Below are positions 53,999-62,574 of a stretch of 64,000 bases of DNA, in pieces. A model generated the notes under the pieces. That model did not search any database and was not told the DNA's origin. It saw only the letters and a list, made by a program, of their open reading frames with translations. How positions within the stretch are numbered: the first letter of the stretch is position 1; the number at the start of each line of letters is the position of its first letter. The position numbers were made by a program, and so were the translations under genes. This DNA is from Petrotoga mobilis SJ95 (GTDB taxonomy: Bacteria; Thermotogota; Thermotogae; Petrotogales; Petrotogaceae). Where the stretch lies: assembly GCF_000018605.1 (NCBI RefSeq), contig NC_010003.1, forward strand, positions 310,001 through 374,000, given 5' to 3'.

Positions 53999-54634
53999 TT
54001 AGTCGTATTTACTGACTATTTCGTACGTTAACGTTTTAAGAGAAATAACAAAATCTACATTCTCAATAACCACACGATCATCAGAGTTCAAAGTTACTGG
54101 GGCAAAATTCAATATACCTTTTACACCGGCTTCTATTAATATATTTGCAACCTCTTGAGCCACATTTGACGGAACAGTTAATATTGCAATTTCAAAATCA
54201 AGCTCATCGTTTTTATTTTTTAGTTCTTTGATATGTTTTATTGGAATACCAGGTAACAAAATAGAATTGATTTTCCTTTTGTCAACATCGTACGCCGCAA
54301 CTATTTTAAACTTGTATTTTTCTAATTCTGGATAATGAGAAATAGCTCTGCCCAGGTTTCCTACTCCGATAATTGCAACATTCCAAACTCTTTCTGTTCC
54401 TAAAATCTTATGAATCTTTAAACACAGATTTTCTACATCGTAGCCTACGCCCCTCTTTCCAAACTCACCGAAATAAGACAGATCTTTTCTAACTTGAGAA
54501 GCCTTTATGTTGAGAGCCTCTGCAATCTCATGAGAAGAGGTCTTCGGTATCCCTTCCTCGCGTAACTCCCTTAAAAATCTGTTGTACATGGCTAATCTTT
54601 TTATTGTAGGTTTAGGCACTTTTGGTGATTTCAT
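53999..54634 (-). CDS. rex: Redox-sensing transcriptional repressor Rex
   Basis: The 211-residue protein has the Rex winged helix ([49 protein letters not shown]) and an NAD(H)-binding Rossmann domain ([16 protein letters not shown]), with the swapped C-terminal helix. Rex represses fermentation and respiratory genes when NADH/NAD+ is low and releases DNA at high NADH. A near-perfect palindrome 50-70 bp upstream (54685..54704) may be an autoregulatory operator. The ATG has no good ribosome site. The fumarase-like and DUF457 genes follow on the same strand and could be its cotranscripts. Confidence 0.96.
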
Positions 54635-54684
54635 ATTTACGAAAAAGTTCTCACCAACGTATTAATAACTCGCTCATATAATGT

Positions 54685-54704
54685 GGTGAAAAACTTTTTT
54701 CACC
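54685..54704. promoter_or_regulatory. Candidate Rex operator
   Basis: GGTGAAAAACTTTTTTCACC is a near-perfect 20-bp palindrome with no loop, so it reads as a protein-binding site rather than a hairpin. The GTGAA...TTCAC half-sites fit the general Rex box pattern (TTGTGAA-N4-TTCACAA) except at the outer bases. It lies between leuS and rex. Confidence 0.4.
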
Positions 54705-54720
54705 TCCTATTTGATATTTC

Positions 54721-57207
54721 TTATTTGACAACTATGTTTATAATCTTTTTTGGAACATAAATGATCTTTTGTATCTTTTTACCAGAGATATATTTTTGAA
54801 CTTTGTCATCTTCTAAGGCATAACTTTTTACTTCATCTTCGTTTAAACTAACATCAACCGTTATCTGAGCTCTCAATTTCCCATTTATTTGTACGGCTAG
54901 CGTAATTTCTTCGGCCTTTAACGCATTTTTATCGATCTCAGGCCAACTTGCTTTAAATATGAACTCATCTTTTCCAAAATTCTTCCATAATTCTTCGCTT
55001 ATATGAGGGGCAATAGGAGATAACATCAATACAAAATCTTCAGAAAATTCTTTTAGTAAGTTGAGGTTCCAATCTTTATCGTCCGTGTTATTTAGATATG
55101 AGTTTAATTCATTCAAAAGTTCCATAAGGGAACTTACAGCAGTGTTAAATTGAAAATTGCCTTCTATATCGCTCGTGATTTTCTCAATAGTTTGATGCAA
55201 CTTTCTTCTTAAATCCTTTTCAGATTTATTTTTCAAAGGATAATTTGGCTTATTTTCAAGATGAATTATCTTGTCCTGTATTTTCATGTACGTATTCCAA
55301 ACCTTATTCAAGAATCTATATGTCCCTTCTATGCCTGAATCATTCCATTCTGCATCCCTTTCGGGAGGAGCCATAAAAAGAATGTAAGTTCTCAAGGCAT
55401 CAGTGCCATATTTTTCTATCATTTCTTCAGGAGACACAACGTTACCTTTTGATTTAGACATCTTAGCCCCGTTCCTGTATATCATACCCTGAGTAAAAAG
55501 ATTTTTGAATGGTTCATCAAAACTAACATAGCCAAGATCTTTCAGAACTTTGGTAATGAACCTTGAATAAAGTAAGTGTAATATTGCATGTTCCACTCCA
55601 CCTATATACTGATCTACAGGTAACCAATTATCTACATCTTCTTTATTGAAAGGTTTGTCTTCTAGCTTTGGATTCACATATCTCAAATAATACCAGGAGC
55701 TATCCACAAAGGTATCCATTGTATCAACTTCTCTTTTGGCTTTTCCACCACATTTTGGACATGTTGTTTCTTTAAAATCGGGATGATCGATCAAAGGACT
55801 TTTGCCGGTTGGCTCAAACGCGACATCTCTAGGAAGTTTTACGGGCAAATCCTTTTCAGGCACAGGAACTACCCCACATTTTTCACAATATACAACGGGA
55901 ATAGGAGCTCCCCAGTACCTTTGCCTTGATATAAGCCAATCTCTCAATTTGTACTGAGTGACAACTTTTCCGATCTTTTTGTCTTCTAACCATTGAGAGA
56001 CTTCCCTAATTGCTGTTTGATTATCTAACCCTGTAAATTCTCCAGAATTTACCAAAACCCCTTCACCAATGTAGGCTTTTTCTAGATTTTCTTCAGTCAA
56101 CTCGTCACCTTCCGGCATAATAACAATTCTTATTGGAAGATCGTATTTTTTCGCGAATTCAAAGTCTCTTTGATCATGTGCGGGAACAGCCATAATCGCT
56201 CCGGTACCATATTCATACAAAATATAATTCGCTACGTAAATAGGAATCTTTTCTCCATTCACAGGATTTATTGCGTAACTTCCAGTGAAAACACCTTCCT
56301 TTTCAGCTCCCTCAGCGGTTCTTTTAAACCTATCTTGCAAACTTACTCTTTGCAAAAATTGATTTACTTTCTCACTATTTTCTGGAGTTGTTAACTCCTC
56401 TACAAGAGGTGATTCGGGAGCTAATGCCATGAAGGTAACCCCCCACAAGGTATCAGGCCTGGTAGTGAAAACTCTCAAGCTTCCTTTGCCATTATCAAGG
56501 TTAAATTCTACTTCTGCTCCTACACTTTTACCTATCCAATTTTTCTGCATTATTTTGACATTCTCAGGCCATCCACTCAATTTTTCCAAATCATACAGTA
56601 ACTTTTCAGCGTAGTCTGTTATTTTGAAATACCATTGTTCTAATTGTTTTATTTCCACAACGGTTCCGCATCTTTCACATTTTCCGTTAACAACCTGTTC
56701 ATTCGCAAGAACGGTTTTGCAGTTTGGACACCAATTAACAGGTGCTTTTTTCTTGTAAGCCAATCCATTTTTATACAATTGTAAAAAAATCCATTGTGTC
56801 CATTTGTAATAATCTTCCTTACACGTTATAACTTCTCTTTCCCAATTATAGCTAATACCTAACTTTTTAATTTGATTTCTGATGATATTGATGTTTTGCA
56901 TAGTCCAATCTTCAGGATGAATGTTCCCCTTTTCTATCGCAGCATTTTCTGCAGGCAACCCAAACGCATCAAAACCAAATGGATGCATGACATTGTACCC
57001 TCTCATCCTTTTGTACCTAGCTATAACGTCGCCAATAACATAGTTTTTTACATGACCAACATGTAGCGTCCCCGAAGGGTAAGGAAACATTACCAAATCA
57101 TAATATTTTTTATGGTACTCTTCATTCGACACTTTAAAAGCATCTTTTTCTTGCCAGTTTCTTTGCCATTTTCTCTCTATCTCTTGTGGGTTGTAAGTTT
57201 TTTCCAT
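54721..57207 (-). CDS. leuS: Leucyl-tRNA synthetase
   Basis: The 828-residue class I synthetase has the HIGH-type PYPSGTLHVGHVKNY, zinc-binding CPNCKTVLANEQVVNGKCERCG, the CP1 editing domain with FTTRPDTLWGVTF and the catalytic threonine-rich block, WGAPIPVVYCEKCG, and KMSKSKGNVV. It charges tRNA-Leu and hydrolyses mischarged products. Length is typical for bacterial LeuRS. It stands between the rex operator and a small hypothetical membrane-anchored gene, with a 60-bp leader upstream. No T-box was seen. Confidence 0.98.
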   Translation of the reverse strand: MEKTYNPQEIERKWQRNWQEKDAFKVSNEEYHKKYYDLVMFPYPSGTLHVGHVKNYVIGDVIARYKRMRGYNVMHPFGFDAFGLPAENAAIEKGNIHPEDWTMQNINIIRNQIKKLGISYNWEREVITCKEDYYKWTQWIFLQLYKNGLAYKKKAPVNWCPNCKTVLANEQVVNGKCERCGTVVEIKQLEQWYFKITDYAEKLLYDLEKLSGWPENVKIMQKNWIGKSVGAEVEFNLDNGKGSLRVFTTRPDTLWGVTFMALAPESPLVEELTTPENSEKVNQFLQRVSLQDRFKRTAEGAEKEGVFTGSYAINPVNGEKIPIYVANYILYEYGTGAIMAVPAHDQRDFEFAKKYDLPIRIVIMPEGDELTEENLEKAYIGEGVLVNSGEFTGLDNQTAIREVSQWLEDKKIGKVVTQYKLRDWLISRQRYWGAPIPVVYCEKCGVVPVPEKDLPVKLPRDVAFEPTGKSPLIDHPDFKETTCPKCGGKAKREVDTMDTFVDSSWYYLRYVNPKLEDKPFNKEDVDNWLPVDQYIGGVEHAILHLLYSRFITKVLKDLGYVSFDEPFKNLFTQGMIYRNGAKMSKSKGNVVSPEEMIEKYGTDALRTYILFMAPPERDAEWNDSGIEGTYRFLNKVWNTYMKIQDKIIHLENKPNYPLKNKSEKDLRRKLHQTIEKITSDIEGNFQFNTAVSSLMELLNELNSYLNNTDDKDWNLNLLKEFSEDFVLMLSPIAPHISEELWKNFGKDEFIFKASWPEIDKNALKAEEITLAVQINGKLRAQITVDVSLNEDEVKSYALEDDKVQKYISGKKIQKIIYVPKKIINIVVK

Positions 57208-57267
57208 CTATAGTCATTCCTCCAATGCTATCTATGATTTCTCTTTTGTTAATTATACCACAATTGA

Positions 57268-57879
57268 CTATTTTCCTGTAACCGTTGGAATATAGAGGTT
57301 TAAATCTTCCATTATGTTTGAAATTTCTTTATCGGGATGTTTGATAAGTCTGTATTGACCAGGTTCTTTTATCAAAAAAAAGGTATTTTCAGGTACTCCA
57401 CTCCTAAACGAAGCGTTAAAAGGAAGTGTATAGGTATATTGAGTTTCGATGGAAGGCTCTTTAAAAAAGTAAAATTTGTATGGATTCAACCCTGGTTTTA
57501 AATTTCCTTGAAAGATGTATCTACCCTCTGGATTTCTAAACGCCACCCACACATCGGAAGAACCTATAATATATATCTGAATGTAACCGGCATCTGATGG
57601 TTCATCTAAATTAGTGATAATTTTGTCCAGATCGTTTAGATTTTTTTCTAAAAAGTTGTTTGAAACTATGAATTTTTCAACCACACCATCTGGTTCAAAA
57701 TATCTATTGAGATTAGTGATCTCTTTTTCTTGAGTCTCCAATTTTTCATTGACTGTTGAATTTAATCGATTGAATTGACTTTGCAGATCCCTCCTAAGTT
57801 CTATCACTCTAATCTCTGTGACAATGGATAAAACTATTGCTACTAAACTTACCACAAAGATAGTTATCTTAAATTTCAT
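57268..57879 (-). CDS. Membrane-anchored coiled-coil protein of unknown function
   Basis: The product has 203 residues from ATG 57879 (GGAGGT upstream). One N-terminal membrane segment (ITIFVVSLVAIVLSIVTEI) is followed by a coiled coil (LRRDLQSQFNRLNSTVNEKLETQEKEI) and a globular part of about 130 residues with mostly beta character. No family was recognised. It overlaps the sigma factor gene by 11 bases, so the two are coupled. An anti-sigma role would be an obvious thought, but the polarity (mostly extracytoplasmic, no cytoplasmic domain) argues against the classic kind. Confidence 0.75.
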   Translation of the reverse strand: MKFKITIFVVSLVAIVLSIVTEIRVIELRRDLQSQFNRLNSTVNEKLETQEKEITNLNRYFEPDGVVEKFIVSNNFLEKNLNDLDKIITNLDEPSDAGYIQIYIIGSSDVWVAFRNPEGRYIFQGNLKPGLNPYKFYFFKEPSIETQYTYTLPFNASFRSGVPENTFFLIKEPGQYRLIKHPDKEISNIMEDLNLYIPTVTGK

Positions 57880-58507
57880 ACTTACCTCCAAACATCTCCG
57901 CTATATTATTGTATTCTTCTATATTTCTTGCGAAAACTTTTTTTATCTTCTGGATGGTGTTATCGACCTTTTTTGTATTTATTTTCATTTTATCCCCTAT
58001 TTCTTGATATGAGTATCCATCTATCCATAATTCAACAATCTCCCTTTCGTTGCACTCGAGTTGTTCAAGACTCTTTGATAAAAAGTATTCCTGGAGAAAA
58101 TCCTTCTTTTCAGAATCAACGCTTTCTATATAATAATCGGCATTTTCTGTAAATTCGTCGTCTGTGTTTTCCATACTTACAGCTTCTGTTAAAACTTTAT
58201 GCTTATTTCTGTTCAAGTAGGTGACAAAAGACTTAATCTCTGAAGAGATATTCATATAGGCAAAGCTTGAAAATTTAGCGTTTGCATCTTTTCTGAAATT
58301 ATATACCGCTTGAATTAAACCTACCAAACCTATTTGTAAAAAGTCTTCGAATTCCAGCCATGTACCATAATACTTTCCAACAATAGATTTCACCATAGGT
58401 TCAAACTTTTCAAGAATTATGCCCAGGGCTTGGTTGTCCCCTATTTGTGCAAGTTCTATAAGTTTATCCAAATTCATTCCCCTTAGCCTATAGATATGCC
58501 TACTCAT
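57869..58507 (-). CDS. RNA polymerase sigma factor (sigma-70 family, SigH-like)
   Basis: The product has 212 residues from ATG 58507 (GAGGAG upstream). Region 2 has EDFLQIGLVGLIQAVYNFRKDANAKFSSFAYMNISSEI, and region 4 has CNEREIVELWIDGYSYQEIGDKMKINTKKVDNTIQKIKK. Region 3 is short. This is the arrangement of SigH/sigma-30-like group 3-4 factors used for alternative regulons. The regulon is unknown. It is coupled to the downstream membrane-anchored gene and lies 142 bp beyond the terminator of the preceding operon. Confidence 0.9.
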   Translation of the reverse strand: MSRHIYRLRGMNLDKLIELAQIGDNQALGIILEKFEPMVKSIVGKYYGTWLEFEDFLQIGLVGLIQAVYNFRKDANAKFSSFAYMNISSEIKSFVTYLNRNKHKVLTEAVSMENTDDEFTENADYYIESVDSEKKDFLQEYFLSKSLEQLECNEREIVELWIDGYSYQEIGDKMKINTKKVDNTIQKIKKVFARNIEEYNNIAEMFGGKYEI

Positions 58508-58648
58508 ATTGCTCCTCACAGTTACTAGATATTTACTATCTTTAAACAATCTGAAAGTTTTATAGATAGAGTCCTTTTGCCTAGTTCATTACAAAATTTA
58601 ACTCTATTGATTCTTTTCTATTATACTACATTCATCAAGATACTTACA

Positions 58649-58676
58649 AAAAAAGGGCGCTAAGCGCCCTTTTTTA
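58649..58676 (-). terminator. Rho-independent terminator of the lipoprotein/barrel operon
   Basis: GGGCGC and GCGCCC with flanking A5/T5 pairs form a stem around TAA. On the minus strand T7 follows. It lies 22 bp after the barrel gene's stop. Confidence 0.88.
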
Positions 58677-58697
58677 TGTTTGTTTAAACCATTGTTT

Positions 58698-59921
58698 TTA
58701 AAACCCTATGGCGAAACTGGATTTGAATGTAAAGCCGTTCAAATCAAAAATTTTTTCAAGATCCTTTGCAGTAAGAGATAACTCCGTTCTACTTTCAACA
58801 ATTCTGCTATTTATCCCAAAACCTAAAAATGTGTTCCAGTAACCATAATAATTTTCAACACCAACTGACAAGGGTATAAAATTGAAAAGAGAAGTTTTAG
58901 CTTGTACACCCCAGTCGATCTTTTGATTATCCACATAGAACTCTCCGTATGGAATAATATCAAGGAAGACTACCGGTATCCTAAAAAATCCTGTAACACT
59001 CATGGGATATAAATATTCTTCATCTACGAGAACTTCCGTAGGTGTTGAACTATCGGAATCTTCATCATCTTCACCCAAAACACTAATTGTTTCTTGATAA
59101 GAAATCTTGTAAGAAATCTTTGCAGGTTTAACCATTATATTTTTTACCGCGATTCCCACAACAGGATTTTTAATCTCTCCAAAGGTTACACCTGCATCTA
59201 TGGAATGTCCTGCATCGGTTAAAAATTTATCTGTTATGGTGTTAAACGTTATACTGTCAAGCTCATCACTGTTAAAAGGAGAGTACAAATCAACATTCAT
59301 GTTCAACTCCGCCGTTGTTGTTCCTTCCACTGTATCTGTAGAAAATACGTATCCAATATTTGTATTTGATTCTTTGGTATAGACTATGGGCAAGAATAAG
59401 TTGTAAACCAACCCAACCGACATACCATCAAAATTATAAGAAGCGTACGCACCTGCTTTAAAAGATGAATCTAAGTTAAACACCATCGTACCTTCGTCAG
59501 GTGTATCTATTTCATTACCATTGGCGATAAGATCTATCAAATCGTTTGGTACCGTCAAATCGCTTTTTAAATCCCCATTGAGTACAACCCCAACACCCAA
59601 ATCAAAGATATTTACTACTAAGTGACCTTCAACATTATCATTGGTTATAAAGAATAAATCATCCGCTCCTAAGGAGGCATATATATCGTCGAAATCAACG
59701 GTAAACTTTGTAGCGGTCAACATGGGTAAAAGGTCTGCTACTTTGTAAGCGTTTTGATAGACCATTATATCTGGAGAAAGCTCAATTTCAAAATAATTTC
59801 TTTTACCTATCGATTCTAACAAAATGGGATTCAAACTACTATCAAAAGATCTCAATCCTTCTGAAAAAATGATCAAAGAAACCGAAGAAACTATTAGCAA
59901 TATTATAAACAATTTTTTCAT
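58698..59921 (-). CDS. Probable outer-membrane (toga) beta-barrel protein
   Basis: The 407-residue protein has a signal peptide (KKLFIILLIVSSVSLIIFSEG). Its body consists of alternating short hydrophobic strands (FFRIPVVFLDIIPYGEFYVD; YGYWNTFLGFGIN) and acidic loops. It ends ...FKSSFAIGF, i.e. with the C-terminal Phe and alternating pattern that BAM recognises. This is strong for an outer-membrane barrel. No named family was recognised. ATG 59921 (GGAGGGG eight bases upstream) is preferred over ATG 59927. The lipoprotein gene ends nine bases upstream of this barrel gene (about 14 bases from the ATG chosen here), so they are expressed together. Confidence 0.75.
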   Translation of the reverse strand: MKKLFIILLIVSSVSLIIFSEGLRSFDSSLNPILLESIGKRNYFEIELSPDIMVYQNAYKVADLLPMLTATKFTVDFDDIYASLGADDLFFITNDNVEGHLVVNIFDLGVGVVLNGDLKSDLTVPNDLIDLIANGNEIDTPDEGTMVFNLDSSFKAGAYASYNFDGMSVGLVYNLFLPIVYTKESNTNIGYVFSTDTVEGTTTAELNMNVDLYSPFNSDELDSITFNTITDKFLTDAGHSIDAGVTFGEIKNPVVGIAVKNIMVKPAKISYKISYQETISVLGEDDEDSDSSTPTEVLVDEEYLYPMSVTGFFRIPVVFLDIIPYGEFYVDNQKIDWGVQAKTSLFNFIPLSVGVENYYGYWNTFLGFGINSRIVESRTELSLTAKDLEKIFDLNGFTFKSSFAIGF

Positions 59922-59935
59922 AGTCATCCCCTCCT

Positions 59936-61030
59936 TTATTGTGCGCCTAAAGTAATTGGTATTGATAAGTCTGTATCAAGATCCAACCAAATGCGAAGAA
60001 CTAAACTTCCACCCATATTCAATGAATAAGTTTCTGTCTCTGATTTCGGCAATTTTACGGTGAATACCAAATTGAAAGGAACCGTATCTTTTATATCTCC
60101 AATGAGGTCTGTTAAATCAAATTCAACAGTTTTACCTTCACCGTCTGTTACCACACCCGTCACAGGTTCTGATTCAGTAGGTTGGTTCTTTTCAACATCC
60201 CATCCTTGAACTTCCATCTTTAAAGGCAATCCTGTAGTGTTGTCGTAATCCATGTGAAGCTTAAATGATTCTATTCCATCAAGTATATCGTCCAAAACAT
60301 CACCAGATTCTTCACCTCTGCCAAAGATATCCTCATCGCCAACTTCATCTTTATTTGTAAACAATTCTAAGTCTTGGTTTATTGTGAATTCAAAAGGAAA
60401 ATCCACCAAGAGTGCTATAGTGGTCGATGCATCAGCTGAAAATCCTGCATCAAAAGTTATTGACATAGATTCTAACATCAAATCATTTTCAACATTAAAA
60501 AGATCTGCTAAGTCAGTTTTATCTCCTGATGTGATTTTTTTTGAAGTATCTCCTGAAGTTAATGTGGCTTTAACCGTTACCCCTGTTGCATTTCTTACTA
60601 CAAGAGTTGCAGGAAGGGAAGCTAATTCAATATCCTCTAAGATCCCCAAATCACCACTTGAAAAAGATGCTAACGTTATGGAAGCGACTGATGTAACTAA
60701 ATCGTAAGATGCGACGGGAACGAGACTAAAATCAATGGGAGATCCAGGGAGCTTAGCCAAAATTTCTCCTCCACTAAATATTTCCAAATCTACCCCATAA
60801 GTTAAGGGATTATAAGATTTGTGTGTGACGGTGGCATCTTCACCAAAACTTTCACTTAAACTACTTACAATATCTTCAGTATCCACTAAATCGGACATTA
60901 AAATGCTTTCAGTCGCAATAGGTACTTGAAGCGTGGGATCAGCTTTTATCTCAATCTCTTGAAGTGCACAGGATGTAAACAGGAACATACTTACAACTAA
61001 CAACAAAAATACATAATAAAACCTTTTCAT
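59936..61030 (-). CDS. Secreted lipoprotein of unknown function, partner of the barrel protein
   Basis: The 364-residue product starts MKRFYYVFLLLVVSMFLFTS followed by Cys, a clear lipobox (LFTSC). The mature protein is acidic and rich in Ser, Thr and Asp, with repeated beta-strand-like segments (SVASITLASFSSGDLG; ATLVVRNATGVTVKATLTSG). No family was recognised. ATG 61030 with GGGGGTGA is chosen over ATG 61045. It precedes the outer-membrane barrel gene, so an envelope complex is suggested. The upstream 300 bp (61046-61340) hold AT-rich promoter-like sequence and the candidate small RNA on the other strand. Confidence 0.78.
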   Translation of the reverse strand: MKRFYYVFLLLVVSMFLFTSCALQEIEIKADPTLQVPIATESILMSDLVDTEDIVSSLSESFGEDATVTHKSYNPLTYGVDLEIFSGGEILAKLPGSPIDFSLVPVASYDLVTSVASITLASFSSGDLGILEDIELASLPATLVVRNATGVTVKATLTSGDTSKKITSGDKTDLADLFNVENDLMLESMSITFDAGFSADASTTIALLVDFPFEFTINQDLELFTNKDEVGDEDIFGRGEESGDVLDDILDGIESFKLHMDYDNTTGLPLKMEVQGWDVEKNQPTESEPVTGVVTDGEGKTVEFDLTDLIGDIKDTVPFNLVFTVKLPKSETETYSLNMGGSLVLRIWLDLDTDLSIPITLGAQ

Positions 61031-61230
61031 TTCTTTCACCCCCAAATTTATTTTTTTAAAATTCCGAAAAAACTGTAATTTATTTGAATCAACAAATTAT
61101 ACCATATTTTTCTCAAGTTTAATTCTTTTTTAAAATTTTTAAAATTAACTTGATAATACTTTCTTTCTAAATGAGAAGAAAATGCAAAATAATTTAATTT
61201 TTTTGAATACGAGCCTTAATAATAGTCGGC

Positions 61231-61320
61231 TATAATAAAAATACCCATCCCCCCGAAACATCATGATTGATATTTCGGCCCATCCAATGAGGACGCATCA
61301 GCGTCCTCATTGTTTTATTC
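61231..61320 (+). ncRNA. Candidate small RNA (promoter, two hairpins, terminator)
   Basis: A TATAAT at 61231..61236 on the plus strand is followed by a hairpin with CCGAAA/TTTCGG arms (61252..61279). A perfect 12-base stem (61285..61296 with 61301..61312, loop ATCA) with TGTTTTATTC behind it comes next. No gene on the plus strand precedes it and both neighbours lie on the minus strand. The T-run lies on the plus side, so it is not the terminator of the minus-strand rluB operon. The -35 is poor (TTGAAT at 22 bases). Expression is not shown. Confidence 0.35.
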
Positions 61321-61340
61321 TCCCCTAGTTTCATTACCTA

Positions 61341-62078
61341 TTAAAAGTCTGATAAAAGTCTATTTTTCACCTCTTCCATACTTCCCAAGGATTTTATATT
61401 CCCAGGCTTAGGAACTTCTTTGATACTCCATGGCCCAAACTTGATCCTTTTTAATTCTATAACTTTATAACCTAAAGCTTTTATCATGAGTTTTATCTGC
61501 CTTTTTTTGCCTTCGTTTAAACTGATTTGTAAAAGGGATAGATCTTTTTGTTTTTTCAAAATTTTTACCTTGGATTTCATCGTTTTATACCCGGTTTCAA
61601 GTGTGATACCTTCTTCCAACATTTGTAATTCCTTTTTTGACGGTGAACCTTTTACCAATACCTCATAAACTTTTGTGACCTTATTTTCAGGTCTTAACAA
61701 ATAATTGGCTAAATCTCCATCGTTTGTTAGAAGTAAAAGGCCGCTTGAATCGTAGTCAAGCCGGCCTACGTAAAAAACTCTTTCTTCGATCTTTCCTTTA
61801 ATCAAATCATTTATTGTTTTTCTACCAAAATCATCTTTAAAGGTACACAGAATTCCCTTGGGTTTGTTCAGAAGGTAATAAACCTTATTTTCAGCTTTCT
61901 TTTGTAGATCGGAAAGACCATATTTTTTATTGTTAAATTCTATGAAATTATTTTCTTTTAATTCATACCATGGTTCTTTAACCAATTTACCGTTGACTTT
62001 CACGCCTTTTTTTAAGATGTATTCCGAGGATTGCCTTCTACTCAGAGAAATTATTTGAAGAGCCTTTTGTAACTTCAT
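61341..62078 (-). CDS. rluB: RluB/RsuA-family rRNA pseudouridine synthase
   Basis: The 245-residue protein has an N-terminal S4 domain (KALQIISLSRRQSSEYILKKG), the catalytic motif GRLDYDSSGLLLLTNDGDLA with the Asp nucleophile, and the closing EGKKRQIKLMIKALGY. It modifies 23S (RluB/E/F) or 16S (RsuA) rRNA; RluB is the usual partner of scpAB. It overlaps scpB by about 40 bases, a conserved arrangement scpA-scpB-rluB. Confidence 0.92.
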   Translation of the reverse strand: MKLQKALQIISLSRRQSSEYILKKGVKVNGKLVKEPWYELKENNFIEFNNKKYGLSDLQKKAENKVYYLLNKPKGILCTFKDDFGRKTINDLIKGKIEERVFYVGRLDYDSSGLLLLTNDGDLANYLLRPENKVTKVYEVLVKGSPSKKELQMLEEGITLETGYKTMKSKVKILKKQKDLSLLQISLNEGKKRQIKLMIKALGYKVIELKRIKFGPWSIKEVPKPGNIKSLGSMEEVKNRLLSDF

Positions 62079-62574
62079 TTTTCTTCATTTCCTCCAATTT
62101 TTTCAACGTTTTATCCGGTAAGAATTCGTAAAATTTTTCTGTAAGATGGTAGTATGCACGGTTTTTCTTTTTACTTTTTTTAATTAAATCGTATTCCATT
62201 AACTTCTTTAGTTGGTAATAACTATTTTTACCTCTGATTTGTTCTATTTCAACAATCCTGCTATCTCCATTCATAAACAGTATAGCTAATACTTCGAATT
62301 GAGTTTGTGTTAACTCTAATTTTCGAGGATTTGGAAAGATCATAGATTTTATTTCTGGTTTTATTTCAAATCTGTATTTGTTGCCGTTTTTTATCAATTC
62401 CACACCGTGTTGGTCGCCCATATAATGCAATTCTATTTCTTCAAGATAGTGCCTCAATTCTTCTTCTTTTATCTTTAAACGCTTGGAAATCTCTTTGAAA
62501 GATACACCGTTAGGAGTTGAAAAAATTAATGCTTCTATCATTCGAATTTCTACATCTATTTTACTTTCAGCCAT
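62038..62574 (-). CDS. scpB: Segregation and condensation protein B
   Basis: The 178-residue protein is built of two winged helices (MIEALIFSTPNGVSFKEISKRLKI, and ELTQTQFEVLAILFMNGDSRIVEIEQIRG with YYQLKKLMEYDLIK). The pattern matches ScpB, which dimerises and caps the ScpA-SMC complex for chromosome condensation. It overlaps both neighbours (scpA by eight bases, rluB by 41), so translation is coupled. Length is typical. Confidence 0.93.
   Translation of the reverse strand: MAESKIDVEIRMIEALIFSTPNGVSFKEISKRLKIKEEELRHYLEEIELHYMGDQHGVELIKNGNKYRFEIKPEIKSMIFPNPRKLELTQTQFEVLAILFMNGDSRIVEIEQIRGKNSYYQLKKLMEYDLIKKSKKKNRAYYHLTEKFYEFLPDKTLKKLEEMKKNEVTKGSSNNFSE

Noticed and set aside
54640-57267. T-box or other riboswitch before leuS
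   Set aside because: Only about 60 bp separate it from the next gene and no specifier hairpin or terminator/antiterminator is visible.
57268-58507. Sigma/anti-sigma pair
   Set aside because: The partner has one N-terminal membrane helix and an extracytoplasmic domain, with no cytoplasmic anti-sigma domain visible.
61285-61312. The 12-bp hairpin as terminator of the trpS-scpA-scpB-rluB operon
   Set aside because: The T-rich run lies on the plus-strand side; on the minus strand the stem is followed by GGATGG.
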